Assembly (NCBI GenBank): GCA_964017195.1
Contig: CAXHKT010000105.1
Span: forward strand, 62,001-126,000
Reading direction: 5' to 3'
Length of the DNA: 64,000 nucleotides
Source of the DNA: Siderastrea radians
Taxonomy: Eukaryota > Cnidaria > Anthozoa > Scleractinia > Rhizangiidae
This document shows positions 11,647-25,000 of the stretch, in pieces. Below the pieces are notes generated by a model, which was not told where the DNA came from, searched no databases, and saw only the letters and a program-made list of their open reading frames with translations. The translations under genes and the position numbers were made by a program. Each line of letters opens with the position of its first letter. Position 1 is the first letter of the stretch.

Positions 11647-14600
11647 AGTGTGGTTAAAAAGAGGCAGTTTTGGGTTGTTATTAGTGTGGTTTAAAAGAGG
11701 TAGTTTTGGGTGGTTATTAGTGTGGTTAAAAACAGGCAGTTTTCGGTGGTTATTAGGATGATTACCAAGGGGCAGTTTTGGTAGGTTATTAGTGTGGTTA
11801 AGAAGAGGAACTTTTGGGTGATTATAAGGGTGGTTAAAAACAGGTAGTTTTGGGTGGTTATTAGGATGGTTAAGAAGAGGCAGTTTTGGGTAGTTAATAG
11901 TGGGGTTAAAAAGGGGTAGTTTTGGGTGGTTATTAGGTTGGTTAAAGAAAGGCAGTTTTGGGTGGTTCTTAGTGTGATTAAAAAGAGGCAGCTTTGGGTG
12001 GTTATTAGTGTGGTTAAAAAGGGGCAGTTTCTGGTGGTTATTAGTGTGGTTAAATAGAGGCAGTCTTGGGTGGTTATTAGCGTGGTTTTCAAGATTCAGT
12101 TTTGTGTGGTTATTAGTGTGGTTAAAAAGGGGGAGTTTTGGGAGGTTATTAGAGTGGTTAAAAAGAGGCCGTTTTGGGTTGTTATTAGTGTAGTTTACAA
12201 GAGGCACCCTTGGGTGGTGATTAGTGTGGTTAAAAAGAGGCAGTTTTGGGTGCTTATTAGTGTCGTTAAAAAGGGGCAGTTTTGGGTTGTTATTAGTGTG
12301 GTTAAATAGCGGGAGTTTTGGATTATTAAAGTGGTTGAAAAGAGGTAGTTTTGGGTGGTTATTAGGGTGGTTAAAAAGAGGCAGTTTCGGATGGTTATTA
12401 GTGTGGTTAAAATGAGGCAGTTCTTGGGGGTTATTAGGGTGGTTAAAAAGAGGCAGTTTGGGTTGGTTGTTAGTGTGGTTAAAAAAAGGCAGTTTTGGGG
12501 GTTATTAGTGTGGTTAAAAAAGGGCACTTTTGTGTGTTTGTTAGGGTTGTTAAAAAGAGGCAGTTTTGGCTAGTTATTAGGATGGTTAAAATGGACAGTT
12601 TTGGGTCGTTATTAGGGTGGTTAAAAAGGGGCTGTTTTTGGTGATTATTAGTGTGGTTAAAAAGCGGCAGTTTTAAGTGGTTACTACAGTGGTTAAAAAG
12701 AGGCAGTTTTGGGTGGTTATTAGTGTGGTTAACAAGAGGCAGTTTTGGGTGGTTATTAGTGTGGTTAAAAAAAGGTAGTTTTGGGTGGTTATTAGTGTAG
12801 TTAAAAAGAGGCAGTTTTGGGTGGTTATTAGTCTGGTTAAAAAGAGGCAGTTTTGGGTGGTTATTAGTGTGGTTAAAAAAAGGCAGTTTTGGGTGGTTAT
12901 TAGTGTAGTTAAAAAGAGGCAGTTTTGGGTGATTATTAGTGTGGTTAAAAAGGGACAGTTTTGGGTGGTTATTAGTGTGGTTAAAAAGGGGCAGTTTCGG
13001 GTGGTTATTAGTGTGGTTAAAAAGAGGCAGTCTTGGGTGGTTATTAGCGTGGTTTTGAAAGGGCAGTTTTGGGTGGTTGTTAGTGTGGTTAAAAAGGGGG
13101 AGTTTTGGGAGGTTATTAGTGTGGTTAAAAAGAGGAACTTTTGGGTGATTATAAGGGTGGTTAATAAGAGGTAGTTTTGGGTGGTTATTAGGGTGGTTAA
13201 GAAGAGGCAGTTTTGGGTAGTTAATAGTGGGGTTAAAAAGGGGTGGTTTTGGGTGGTTATTAGGGTGGTTAAAGAAAGGCAGTTTTCGGTTGTTATTAGG
13301 ATGATTACCAAGGGGCAGTTTTGGTTGGTTATTAGTGTGGTTAAGAAGAGGAACTTTTGGGTGATTATAAGGGTGGTTAAAAACAGGTAGTTTTGGGTGG
13401 TTATTAGGATGGTTAAGAAGAGGCAGTTTTGGGTAGTTAATAGTGGGGTTAAAATGGGGTAGTTTGGGTGGTTTTTAGGTTCCTTAAAGAAAGGCAGTTT
13501 TGGGTGGTTCTTAGTGTGATTAAAAAGAGGCAGCTTTGGGTGGTTATTAGTGTGGTTAAAAAGGGGCAGTTTCGGGTGGTTATTAGTGTGGTTAAATAGA
13601 GGCAGTCTTGGGTGGTTATTAGCGTGGTTTTCAAGGGGCAGGTTTGGGTGGTTATTAGTGTGGTTAAAAAGGGGGAGTTTTGGGAGGTTATTAGTGTGGT
13701 TAAAAAGAGGAAGTTTTTGGGTGATTATTAGAGTGGTTAAAAAGAGGCTGTTTTGGGTTGTTATTAGTGTAGTTTACAAGAGGCACCCTTGGGTGGTTAG
13801 TAGTGTGGTTAAAAAGAGGCAGTTTTGGGTGCTTATTAGTGTCGTTAAAAATGGGCAGTTTTGGGTGGTTGTTACGACGGTTAAAAAGGAGCAGTTTTGG
13901 GTGGTTATTAGTGTGGTTAAATAGAGGGAGTTTTGGATTATTAAAGTGGTTGAAAAGAGGTAGTTTTGGGTGGTTATTAGGGTGGTTAAAAAGAGGCAGT
14001 TTCGGATGGTTATTAGTGTGGTTAAAATGAGGCAGTTCTTGAGGGTTATTAGGGTGGTTAAATAGAGGCAGTTTTGGGTGGTTGTTAGTGTGGTTAAAAA
14101 AGGCAGTTTTGGGGGGTTATTAGTGTGGTTAAAAAAGGGCACTTTTGTGTGTTTGTTAGGGTTGTTAAAAAGAGGCAGTTTTGGCTAGTTATTAGGATGG
14201 TTAAAATGGACAGTTTTGGGTGGTTATTAGGGTAGTTAAAAAGGGGCAGTTTTTGGTGATTATTAGTGTGGTTAAAAAGAGGCTAGGCAGTTTTGGGTGG
14301 TTACTACGGTGGTTAAAAAGAGGCAGTTTTGGGTGGTTGTTAGTGTGGTTAACAAGAGGCAGTTTTGGGTGGTTATTAGTGTGGTTAAAAAAGGCAGTTT
14401 TGGGTGGTTATTAGTGTAGTTAAAAAGAGGCAGTTTTGGGTGGTTATTAGTGTGGTTAAAAAGAGTTAGTTTTGGGTGGTTATTAGAATGGTTAAAAAAA
14501 GGCAGTTTTGGGTGGTTATTAGTGTAGTTAAAAAGAGGCAGTTTTGGGTGGTTATTAGTGTGGTTAAAAAGGGGCAGTTTCGGGTGGTCTAGTAGTATGG

Positions 14601-16460
14601 TTAAAAAGAGGCAGTCTTGGGTGGTTATTAGCGTGGTTTTCAAGGGGCAGTTTTGGGTGGTTATTAGTGTGGTTAAAAAGGGGGAGTTTTGGGAGGTTAT
14701 TAGTGTGGTTAAAAAGAGGAAGTTTTGGGTGATTATAAGGGTGGTTAAAAAGAGGTAGTTTTGGGTGGTTATTAGGGTGGTTAAGAAGAGGCAGTTTTGG
14801 GTAGTTAATAGTGGGGTTAAAAAGGGGTGGTTTTGGGTGGTTATTAGGGTGGTTAAAGAAAGGCAGTTTTCGGTGGTTATTAGGATGATTACCAAGGGGC
14901 AGTTTTGGTTGGTTATTAGTGTGGTTAAGAAGAGGAACTTTTGGGTGATTATAAGGGTGGTTAAAAAGAGGTAGTTTTGGGTGGTTATTAGGGTGGTTAA
15001 GAAGAGGAAGTTTTAGGTAGTTAAAAGTGGGTTTAAAAAGGGGTGGGTTTGGGTGGTTATTACTGTGGTTAAAGAAAGGCAGTTTTGGGTGGTTCTTAGT
15101 GTGATTAAAAAGAGGCAGCTTTGGGTGGTTATTAGTGTGGTTAAAAAGGGGCAGTTTCGGGTGGTTATTAGTGTGGTTAAAAAGAGGCAGTTTTTCGTGG
15201 TTATTAGCGTGGTTTTCAAGGGGCAGTTTTGGGTGGTTATTAGTGTGGTTAAAAAGAGGAAGTTTTTGGGTGATTATTAGTAAGAGTGGTTAAAACGAGG
15301 TAGTTTTGGGTGGTTATTAGGATGGTTAAGAAGAGGCAGTTTTGGGTGGTTAATAGTGTGGTTACAAAGAGGCAGTTTTTCGTTGTTGTTAGGGTGGTTA
15401 AAAAGGGGCAGTTTCGCATGGTTATTAGTGTGGTTAAAAAAGGGCAGTTTTGGGTCGTTATTAGTGTGGTTAAAAAGAGACCGTTTTGGGTTGTTATTAG
15501 TGTAGTTTAAAAGAGGCACCCTTGGGTGGTTTTTAGTGTTTTAAAAAGAGGCAGTTTTTGGTGCTTATTAGTGTCGTTAAAAAGGGGCAGTTTTGGGTGG
15601 TTATTACAAGGGTTAAAAAGGGGCAGTTTTGGGTGGTTATTAGTGTGGTTAAATAGAGGGAGTTTTGGATTATTAAAGTGGTTGAAAAGAGGTAGTTTTG
15701 GGTGGTTATTAGGGTGGTTAAAAAGAGCAGTTTCGGATGGTTATTAGTGTGGTTAAAATGAGGCAGTTCCTGGGGGTTCTTAGTGTGATTAAAAAGAGGC
15801 AGCATTGGGTGGTTATTAGTGTGGTTAAAAAGGGGCAGTTTCGGGTGGTTATTAGTGTGGTTAAAAAGAGGCAGTTTTTCGTGGTTATTAGCGTGGTTTT
15901 CAAGGGGCAGTTTTGGGTGCTTATTAGTGTGGTTAAAAAGAGGAAGTTTTTGGGTGATTATTAGAGTGGTTAAAAAGAGGTAGTTTTGGGTGGTTATTAG
16001 GATGGTTAAGAAGAGGCAGTTTTGGGTGGTTAATAGTGTGGTTAAAAAGAGGCAGTTTTTCGTTGTTGTTAGGGTGGTTAAAAAGGGGCAGTTTCGGATG
16101 GTTATTAGTGTGGTTAAAAAGGGGCAGTTTTGGGTCGTTATTAGTGTGGGTAAAAAGAGACCGTTTTGGGTTGTTATTAGTGTAGTTTAAAAGAGGCACC
16201 CTTGGGTGGTTTTTAGTGTGTTAAAAAGAGGCAGTTTTGGGTGCTTATTAGTGTCGTTAAAAAGGGGCAGTTTTGGGTGGTTATTACAACGGTTAAAAAG
16301 GGGCAGTTTTGTGTGGTTATTAGTGTGGTTAAATAGAGGGAGTTTTGGATTATTAAAATGGTTGAAAAGAGGTAGTTTTGGGTGGTTATTAGGGTGGTTA
16401 AAAAGAGGCAGTTTCGGATGGTTATTAGTGTGGTTAAAATGAGGCAGTTCCTGGGGGTTA
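11647..16460 (+). repeat. Diverged relative of the 4.1-kb block (C3)
   Basis: Aligns with positions 1-4,350 at offsets near 11,610-11,646, with more substitutions and indels than separate C1 from C2. Toward its right end the stretch equivalent to 3,440-4,160 occurs twice (15,050-15,780 and 15,737-16,460), so this block carries its own internal duplication. The counterpart in the right 16-kb copy is about 28,101-32,914. No gene is visible. Confidence 0.8.
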
Positions 16461-17287
16461 TTAGGGGGGTTAAAAAGAGGCAGTTTTGGGTGGTTGTTAG
16501 TGTGGTTAAAAAAAGGCAGTTTTGGGTGGTTATTAGTGTGGTTAAAAAAGGGCTCTTTTGTGTGTTTGTTAGGGTGGTTAAAAAGAGGCAGTTTTGGCTA
16601 GTATTAGGATGGTTATAATGGACAGTTTTGGGTGGTTATCAGGGTAGTTAAAAAGAGGCAGTTTTTGGTGATTATTAGTGTGGTTAAAAAGAGGGAATTT
16701 TGGGTGGTTACTACGGTGGTTAAAAAGAGGCAGTTTTGGGTGGTTATTAGTGTGGTTAAAAAGAGGGAGTTTTGGGTGGTTATTAGTGTGGTTAAAAAAA
16801 GGCAGTATTGGGTGGTTATTAGTGTAGTTATAAAGAGGCAGTTTTGGGTTGTTATTAGTGTGGTTAAAAAGAGGCAGTTTTGGGTGGTTATTAGTGTGGT
16901 TAAAAAAAGGTAGTTTTGGGTGGTTATTAGTGTAGTTAAAAAAAGGCAGTTTTGGGTGATTATTACTGTGGTTAAAAAGGGACAGTTTTGGGTGGTTATT
17001 AGTGTGGTTAAAAAGAGGAACTTTTGGGTGACTATAAGGGTGGTTAAAAAAAGATAGATTTGGGTGGTTTTTAGGGTGGTTAAGAAGAGGCGGTTTCGGA
17101 TGGTTATTAGTTTGGTTAAAAAGACGCAGTTCTTGGGGGTTATTAGGGTGCTTAAAAAGGGGCAGTTTTGGATGGTTATTAATGTGGTTAAAAAAGGGCA
17201 CTTTTTGTGTGTTTATTAGGGTTGTTAAAAAGAGGGAGTTTTGGCTAGTTGTTAGGATGGTTAAAATGGGCAGTTTTGGGTGGTTAT

Positions 17288-17969
17288 TAGTGTGGTTGAA
17301 AAGGGGCACTTTTGGGTGGATCTTAGTGTGATCAAAAAGAGGCAGTTTTGGATGTTTATTAGTGTGGTTAAAATGGGGCAGTTTTCGGTGGTTATTAGTG
17401 TAGTTAAAAGAGGCAGTATTGGGTGGTTATTAGCGTGGTTACCAAGGGGCAGTTTTAAGTGGTTATTAGTGTGGCTAAAAAGGGGCGGTTTTGGGTGGTT
17501 CTACGTGTGGTTAAAAAGAGGCAGTTTTGGGTGGCTTTTAGTGTGGTTAAAAAAAGGCAGTTTATGGTGGGGATTAGGGCGGTTAGAAAGAGGAACTTAT
17601 GGGTAGTTATTAGGATGGTTAAAACGTGCAGTTTTGGGTGGTTATTAGTGTCGTTAAAAAAAGGCAGTTTTGGGTTGATATTAGTGTGGTTAAAAAGAGG
17701 CAGTTCTGGGTGCATATTAGTGTGGTTAAAAAGAATCAGTTTTTTGTGGTTATTAGCGTGGTTAAAAAGGGGCAGTTTTGGGTGGTTATTAGTGTGGTTA
17801 AAAAGAGGCAGTTTTGGGTGGTTATTACTGTCGTTAAAAAGAGGCAGGCTTGGGTATTTGTTAGCGTGGCTAAAAAGAGGTAGTCTTTGGTGATTATTAG
17901 TGTGGTTAAAAAGAGGCAGTTTTGGGTGGTTATTACTGTGGTCAAAGAGGGGCAGTTTTGGGTGGTTGT
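17288..17969 (+). repeat. 681-bp tandem duplication, left copy
   Basis: Starting near a GGGGCACTTTTGG monomer (17,303), the ordered variants repeat about 681-682 bp later (17,985). One base (a G in ACCAAGGGG) is missing in the second copy, which accounts for the change of offset. The same pair occurs in the right 16-kb copy near 33,742-35,104, so the duplication is older than the 16-kb event. Confidence 0.82.
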
Positions 17970-18650
17970 TAGAGTGGTTGTAAAGGGGCACTTTTGGGTG
18001 GTTCTTAGTGCGATCAAAAAGAGGCAGTTTTGGATGTTTATTAGTGTGGTTAAAATGGGGCAGTTTTGGGTGGTTATTGGTGTGGTTAAAAGAGGCAGTA
18101 TTGGGTGGTTATTAGCGTGGTTACCAAGGGCAGTTTTAAGTGGTTATTAGTGTGGCTAAAAAGGGGCGGTTTTGGGTGGTTCTAAGTGTTGTTAAAAAGA
18201 GGCAGTTTTGGGTGACTTTTAGTGTGGTTAAAAAGAGGCAGTTTAGGGTGGTGATTAGGGCGGTTAGAAAGAGGAACTTATGGGTAGTTATTAGGATGGT
18301 TAAAACGGGCAGTTTTGGGTGGTTATTAGTGTCGTTAAAAAAAGGCAGTTTTGGGTTGATATTAGTGTGGTTAAAAAGAGGCAGTTCTGGGTGCATATTA
18401 GTGTGGTTAACAAGAATCAGTTTTGGGTGGTTATTAGCGTGGTTAAAAAGGGGCAGTTTTGGGTGGTTATTAGTGTGGTTAAAAAGAGGCAGTTTTGGGT
18501 GGTTATTACTGTCGTTAAAAAGAGGCAGGCTTGGGTATTTGTTAGCGTGGCTAAAAAGAGGTAGTCTTTGGTGATTATAAGTGTGGTTAAAAAGAGGCAG
18601 TTTTGGGTGGTTATTACTGTGGTCAAAGAGGGGCAGTTTGGGTGGTTGTT
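17970..18650 (+). repeat. 681-bp tandem duplication, right copy
   Basis: Second copy of 17,288-17,969. It is visibly diverged (for example GGTTATTGGTGTGG near 18,070, AACAAGAATCAG near 18,410 against AAAAAGAATCAG near 17,730). The divergence is clearly greater than between the 16-kb copies, which orders the two events in time. Confidence 0.8.
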
Positions 18651-21600
18651 AGTGTGGTTAAAAAGAGGATGTTTGGGTTGATTATTAGAGTGGTGAAAAT
18701 GAGGTAGTTTAGGGTGGTGATTAGTGTGGTTAAGAAGAGGCAATTTTTTCGATGGCTATTAGTGTGGTTCAAAAAACGCAGTTCTTGGAGGTTATTAGGG
18801 TGCTTTAAAACGGGTAGTTTTGGGTGGTTATTAGTGTGGTTAAGAAAGGGCAGTTTTGGATGGTTATTAGGGCGGTTACAAAGATTAACTTATGGGTAGT
18901 TATTAGGATGGATAACACGGGCAGTTTTGGGTGGTTATTAGTGTCGTTAAAAAAAGGCAGTTTTGGGTTGATATTAGTGTGGTTAAAAAGAGGCACTTTT
19001 GGGTGGTTATTAGTGTGGCTAAAAAGAGGCAGTTTTCGATGGTTATTTGGGTGATTACCAAGGGGCACTTTTGGTTGGCTATTAGTGGGGTTAAAAAGAG
19101 GCACTTTGGCTGTTTCTATGTGTGGTTAAAAACAGGCAGTTTTGGGTGATTAATAGTGTGGTTAAAAAGTTGCAGTTTTGGGTGGTTATTAGGGTGGTTA
19201 AAGAAAGGCAGTTTTGGGTGGTTCTCAGTGTGATTAAAAAGAGGCACTTTTGGGTGGCTATTAGTGTGGGGTTAAAAAGGGTCAGTTTTGGGTGGTTATT
19301 AGTGTGGTTAAAAAGAGGCAGTATTGGTTGGTTATTAGTTTTGTTAAAAAGGGGCAGTTTTGGGTGGTTCTAAGTGTGGTTAAAAAGAGGCAGTTTTGGG
19401 TGGTTATTAGTGTATTTAGAAAGAGGCAGTTTTGGGTGGTTATTAATGTGGTTAAAAAGAGGCAGCTGTGGGTGGTTATTAGTGTCGTTAAAATGAGGCA
19501 GTTTTGGGTGGTTATTAGTGTCGTTAAAAAGAAGTAGTTTTAGGTAGTTATTAGTGTGGTTAAAAAGAGATAGTTTTGGGTGGTTATTATGGTGGCTAAG
19601 AAGAGGCAGTTTTGGGTGATTATTAGTGTGGTTAAAAAGAGGCAGTGTTGGGTGGTTATTAGTGTACTTAAAAAAAAGGCGTTTTGTTGGTTATTTGTGT
19701 AATAAGAAGGGGCACCCTTGGGTGGTTATTAGTGTGGTTAAAAAGAAGCAGTTTTGGGAGGTTATTAGTGTGGTTAAAAAGAGGCAGTTTTGGTGTGGTT
19801 ATAAGTGTGGTTAAAAACAGGCAGTTTTGGGATGTTGTTACTGCGGTTAAAAAAGGGCAGTTTTTGTGGTTATTAGTGTTGTTAAAAAGATGCAGTTTTG
19901 GGTGGTTATTAGTGTGGTCAAAAAGGGGCAGTTTTGGGTGGTTATTAGTGTGGTTAAAAAGAGGCAGTTTTGGGTGGTTATTTGTGTGGTTAAAAAGGGG
20001 CAGTTTTGGTGTGGTTATTAGTGTGGTTAAAAAGAGGCAGTTTTGGGATGTTGTTACTGCGGTTAAAAAAGGGCAGTTTTTGTGGTTATTAGTGTTGTTA
20101 AAAAGATGCAGTTTTGGGTGGTTATTACTGTCGTTAAAAAGAGGCAGGCTTGGGTGGTTATTAGTGTGGTTAAAAAGAGGCGGTTTTGGTTGGTTATTAG
20201 GGTGGTGAAAAGGGGCAGTTTTGGGTGGTGAGTAGTGTGGTTAAAAAGAGGAAGTTTTGGGTGGTTATTACGGTGGTTAAGAAGAGGCAGTTTTGGGTGG
20301 TTATTAGTGTGGTTAAAAAGAGCCAGTTTTAGGTGGTTATTAGTGTGGTTAAAAAGGGCCTTTTTTCGTTATTAGTGTTGTTAAAAAAAGGCAGTTTTCG
20401 GTGCTTATTAGTGTGGTTAAAAGAGGCAGTTTTGGTTGGTTATTAGCGTGGTTAAAAGGGGCAGTTTTGGATAGGTTATTAGTGTGGTTAAAATGGGGAA
20501 GTTTAGGGTGATTATCAGAGTGGTTAAAAACTCGAAGTTTTGGGTGGTTATTAGGATGGTTAAGAAGAGGCAGTTTTGGATGGTTATTAGTGTGATTAAA
20601 ATAAGGCAGTTCTTGGTGGTTATTTGGGTGGTTAAAAAGGGCAGTTTTGGGTTGTTATTAGTGTGGTTAAAAAGAGACAGTTTTGAGTGGTTATTAGTGT
20701 GGTTAAGAAGAGGCAGTTTCGAATGGTTATTAGTGCGGTTAAAAAGAGGCAGTTTTTCATCGTTATTAGGGTTGTTAAAAAGGGGCAGTTTTAGGTGGTT
20801 GTTAGTGTGGTTAAAAAAAAGCAGTTTTAGGTGGTTATTAGGGTGGTTAAAAAAAGGCCGTTTTGGGTGGTTCTAAGTGTGGTTAAAAAAGAGGCAGTTT
20901 TGGGTGGTTAATAGTGTGGTTTAAAAATGGCAGTTTTGAGTGGGTATTAGAGTCTTTAAAAAAAGGCCGTTTTGGGTGGTTCTAAGTGTGGTAAAAAAGA
21001 GGCAGTATTGGGTGGTTATTAGCGTGGTTACAAGGGGCAGTTTTGGGTGGTTATTAGTGTGGTTAAAAAGGGGCAGTTGTGGGTGGTTTTTAAGGTGGTT
21101 AAGAAGAGGCAGTTTTGGGTGGTTATTAGTGTGGTTAAAAAGAGGCAGTTTTGGGTGGTTATTAGTGTGGTTAAAAAGAGGCAGTTTTGTTTGCTTATTA
21201 GTTTTTTTAAAAATGGCAGTTTTAGGTGGTTATTAGCACGGTTAAAACGGGGCAGTTTTGGGTGGTAATTAGTGTGGTTAAAAAGAGGAAGTTTTGGGTG
21301 ATTATTAGGGTGGTTAAGAAGAGGACGTTTTGGGTGGTTATTAGTGTGGTTAAGAAGAGGCAGTTTCAGATGGTTATTAGTGTGGTAAAAAAGAGGCCGT
21401 TTTGGGTGGTTATTAGTGTTGTCAAAAAGCGGCAGCTTTGGGTGGTTGTTAGAGTGGTAAAAAAGAGGCCGTTTTGGGTTTTGACTGTAGTTAAAAAGAG
21501 GCAGATTTGGGTGATTATTAGTATGGTTAAAAAGAAGCAGTTTTGGGTGGTTATTAGTGTGGTTAAAAAGAGAAAGTTTTGGGTGATTATTAGAGTGCTT

Positions 21601-22058
21601 AAAAAGAGGTAGTGTTGGGTGGTTATTAGGGTGGTTAAAAAGACGCAGTTCTTGGAGGTTGTTAGGATGCTTAAAAAGGGGCAGTTTTGGGTGATTATTA
21701 GTTTGGTTAAAAAGAGACAGTTTTGGGTGGTTATTAGTGTGGTTAAAAAGAGGCAGTTTTGGGTTGTTATTAGTGTGGTTAAAAAGAGGCAGTTTTCGGT
21801 GGTTATTAGGGTGGTTATCAAGGGGGGGTTTTCGGGGGTTATTAGGGTGATTACCAAGGGGCAGTTTTGGTTGGTTATTAGTGTGGTTAAAAAGAGGGAC
21901 TTTTTGGTAGTTTTAAGTGTGGTTAAAAAGGGGCAGTTTTGGGTGGTTATTAGGGTGGTTAAGGAACACAGTTTTGGGTGGTTCTTAATGTGCTTAAAAA
22001 GAGGCAGTTTTGGTTGGTTGTTAGTGTGGGGTTCCAAAGGGGCAGTTTTGGGTGGTTA

Positions 22059-25000
22059 TTAGTGTGGTTAAAAAGGGGGAGTTTTGGGAGGTTATTAGTG
22101 TGGTTAAAAAGAGGAAGTTTTTGGTGATTATAAGGGTGGTTAAAAAGAGGTAGTTTTGGGTGGTTATTAGGGTGGTTAAGAAGAGGCAGTTTTGGGTAGT
22201 TAATAGTGGGGTTAAAAAGGGGTGGTTTTGGGTGGTTATTAGGGTGGTTAAAGAAAGGCAGTTTTCGGTGGTTATTAGGATGATTACCAAGGGGCAGTTT
22301 TGGTTGGTTATTAGTGTGGTTAAGAAGAGGAACTTTTGGGTGATTATAAGGGTGGTTAAAAACAGGTAGTTTTGGGTGGTTATTAGGATGGTTAAGAAGA
22401 GGTAGTTTTGGGTAGTTAATAGTGGGGTTAAAAGGGGGTAGTTTGGGTGGTTATTAGGTTCCTTAAAGAAAGGCAGTTTTGGGTGGTTCTTAGTGTGATT
22501 AAAAAGAGGCAGCTTTGGGTGGTTATTAGTGTGGTTAAAAAGGGGCAGTTTCTGGTGGTTATTAGTGTGGTTAAATAGAGGCAGTCTTGGGTGGTTATTA
22601 GCGTGGTTTTCAAGGGGCAGTTTTGGGTGGTTATTAGTGTGGTTAAAAAGGGGGAGTTTTGGGAGGTTATTAGTGTGGTTACAAAGAGGAAGGTTTTGGG
22701 TGATTATTAGAGTGGTTAAAAATAGGCTGTTTTGGGTTGTTGTTAGTGTAGTTTACAAGAGACACCCTTGGGTGGTTAGTAGTGTGGATAAAAAGAGGCA
22801 GTTTTGGGTGCTTATTAGTGTCGTTAAAAAGGGCAGTTTTGGGTGGTTGTCACGACGGTTAAGAAGGAGCAGTTTTGGGTGGTTATTAGTGTGGTTAAAT
22901 AGAGGGAGTTTTGGATTATTAAAGTGGTTGAAAAGAGGTAGTTTTGGGTGGTTATTAGGGTGGTTAAAAAGAGGCAGATTCGGATGGTTATTAGTGTGGT
23001 TAAAATGAGGAAGTTCTTGGGGGTTATTAGGGTGGTTAAATAGAGGCAGTTTTGGGTGGTTGTTAGTGTGGTTAAAAAAGGCAGTTTTGGGGGGTTATTA
23101 GTGTGGTTAAAAAAGGGCACTTTTGTGTGTTTGTTAGGGTTGTTAAAAAGAGGCAGTTTTCGCTAGTTATTAGGATGGTTAAAATGGACAGTTTTGGGTG
23201 GTTATTAGTGTAGTTAAAAAGGGGCAGTTTTTGGTGATTATTAGTGTGGTTAAAAAGAGGCTAGGCAGTTTTGGGTGGTTACTACGGTGGTTAAGAAGAG
23301 GCAGTTTTGGGTGGTTGTTAGTGTGGTTAACAAGAGGCAGTTTTGGGTGGTTATTAGTGTGGTTAAAAAAGGCAGTTTTGGGTGGTTATTAGTGTAGTTA
23401 AAAGGAGGCAGTTTTGGGTGGTTATTAGTGTGGTTAAAAAAAGTTAGTTTTGGGTGGTTATTAGAATGGTTAAAAAAAGGCAGTTTTGGGTGGTTATTAG
23501 TGTAGTTAAAAAGAGGCAGTTTTGGGTGGTTATTAGTGTGGTTAAAAAGGGGCAGTTTCGGGTGGTCTAGTAGTATGGTTAAAAAGAGGCAGTCTTGGGT
23601 GGTTATTAGCGTGGTTTTCAAGGGGCAGTTTTGGGTGGTTATTAGTGTGGTTAAAAAGGGGGAGTTTTGGGAGGTTATTAGTGTGGTTAAAAAGAGGAAC
23701 TTTTGGGTGATTATAAGGGTGGTTAAAAAGAGGTAGTTTTGGGTGGTTATTAGTGTAGTTAAAAGGAGGCAGTTTTGGGTGGTTATTAGTGTGGTTAAAA
23801 AAAGTTAGTTTTGGGTGGTTATTAGAATGGTTAAAAAAAGGCAGTTTTGTGTGGTTATTAGTGTAGTTAAAAAGAGGCAGTTTTGGGTGGTTTTTAGTGT
23901 GGTTAAAAAGGGGCAGTTTCGGGTGGTCTAGTAGTATGGTTAAAAAGAGGCAGTCTTGGGTGGTTATTAGCGTGGTTTTCAAGGGGCAGTTTTGGGTGGT
24001 TATTAGTGTGGTTAAAAAGGGGGAGTTTTGGGAGGTTATTAGTGTGGTTAAAAAGAGGAACTTTTGGGTGATTATAAGGGTGGTTAAAAAGAGGTAGTTT
24101 TGGGTGGTTATTAGGGTGGTTAAGAAGAGGCAGTTTTGGGTAGTTAATAGTGGGGTTTAAAAGGGGTGGTTTTGGGTGGTTATTAGGGTGGTTAAAGAAA
24201 GGCAGTTTTCGGTGGTTATTAGGATGATTACCAAGGGGCAGTTTTGGTTGGTTATTAGTGTGGTTAAGAAGAGGAACTTTTGGGTGATTATAAGGGTGGT
24301 TAAAAAGAGGTAGTTTTGGGTGGTTATTAGGGTGGTTAAGAAGAGGAAGTTTTAGGTAGTTAAAAGTGGGGTTAAAAAGGGGTGATTTTGGGTGGTTATT
24401 ACTGTGGTTAAAGAAAGGCAGTTTTGGGTGGTTCTTAGTGTGATTAAAAAGAGGCAGCTTTGGGTGGTTATTAGTGTGGTTAAAAAGGGGCAGTTTCGGG
24501 TGGTTATTAGTGTGGTTAAAAAGAGGCAGTTTTTCGTGGTTATTAGCGTGGTTTTCAAGGGGCAGTTTTGGGTGCTTATTAGTGTGGTTAAAAAGAGGAA
24601 GTTTTTGGGTGATTATTAGAGTGGTTAAAAAGAGGTAGTTTTGGGTGGTTATTAGGATGGTTAAGAAGAGGCAGTTTTGGGTGGTTAATAGTGTGGTTAA
24701 AAAGAGGCAGTTTTTCGTTGTTGTTAGGGTGGTTAAAAAGGGGCAGTTTCGGATGGTTATTAGTGTGGTTAAAAAGGGGCAGTTTTGGGTCGTTATTAGT
24801 GTGGTTAAAAAGAGACCGTTTTGGGTTGTTATTAGTGTAGTTTAAAAGAGGCACCCTTGGGTGGTTTTTAGTGTGTTAAAAAGAGGCAGTTTTGGGTGCT
24901 TATTAGTGTCGTTAAAAAGGGGCAGTTTTGGGTGGTTATTACAACGGTTAAAAAGGGGCAGTTTTGGGTGGTTATTAGTGTGGTTAAATAGAGGGAGTTT

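Larger units (their letters stand above)
5605..22058 (+). repeat. 16.45-kb segmental tandem duplication, left copy (A)
   Basis: Every ordered variant in this interval reappears 16,454 bp downstream, in the block that starts directly at its end. It includes most of the C2 block, an intermediate segment (9,111-11,646), the diverged C3 block (11,647-16,460) and a distinct segment (16,461-22,058). Differences I noticed against the right copy are at 5,668, 6,162-6,163, 6,308, 6,397, 6,867, 9,689, 11,146, 14,396 and 18,579, plus one 36-bp indel near 19,790. This is not an exhaustive count, but it implies identity near 99.9 percent. The left edge is placed where the monomer reads GGTTGTTAG here and GGTTATTAG in the other copy. 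Confidence 0.92.
16461..22058 (+). repeat. 36-bp array segment right of C3
   Basis: This segment is minisatellite with its own variant order, including the 681-bp duplication (17,288-18,650), monomers with TTACCAAG, GTGATCAAAAAG and CACTTTTGG, and a short irregular patch near 19,675-19,710 (TTAAAAAAAAGG then GTGTAATAAG). It recurs at about 32,915-38,548. I see no gene, RNA gene or regulatory site in it. Confidence 0.85.
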
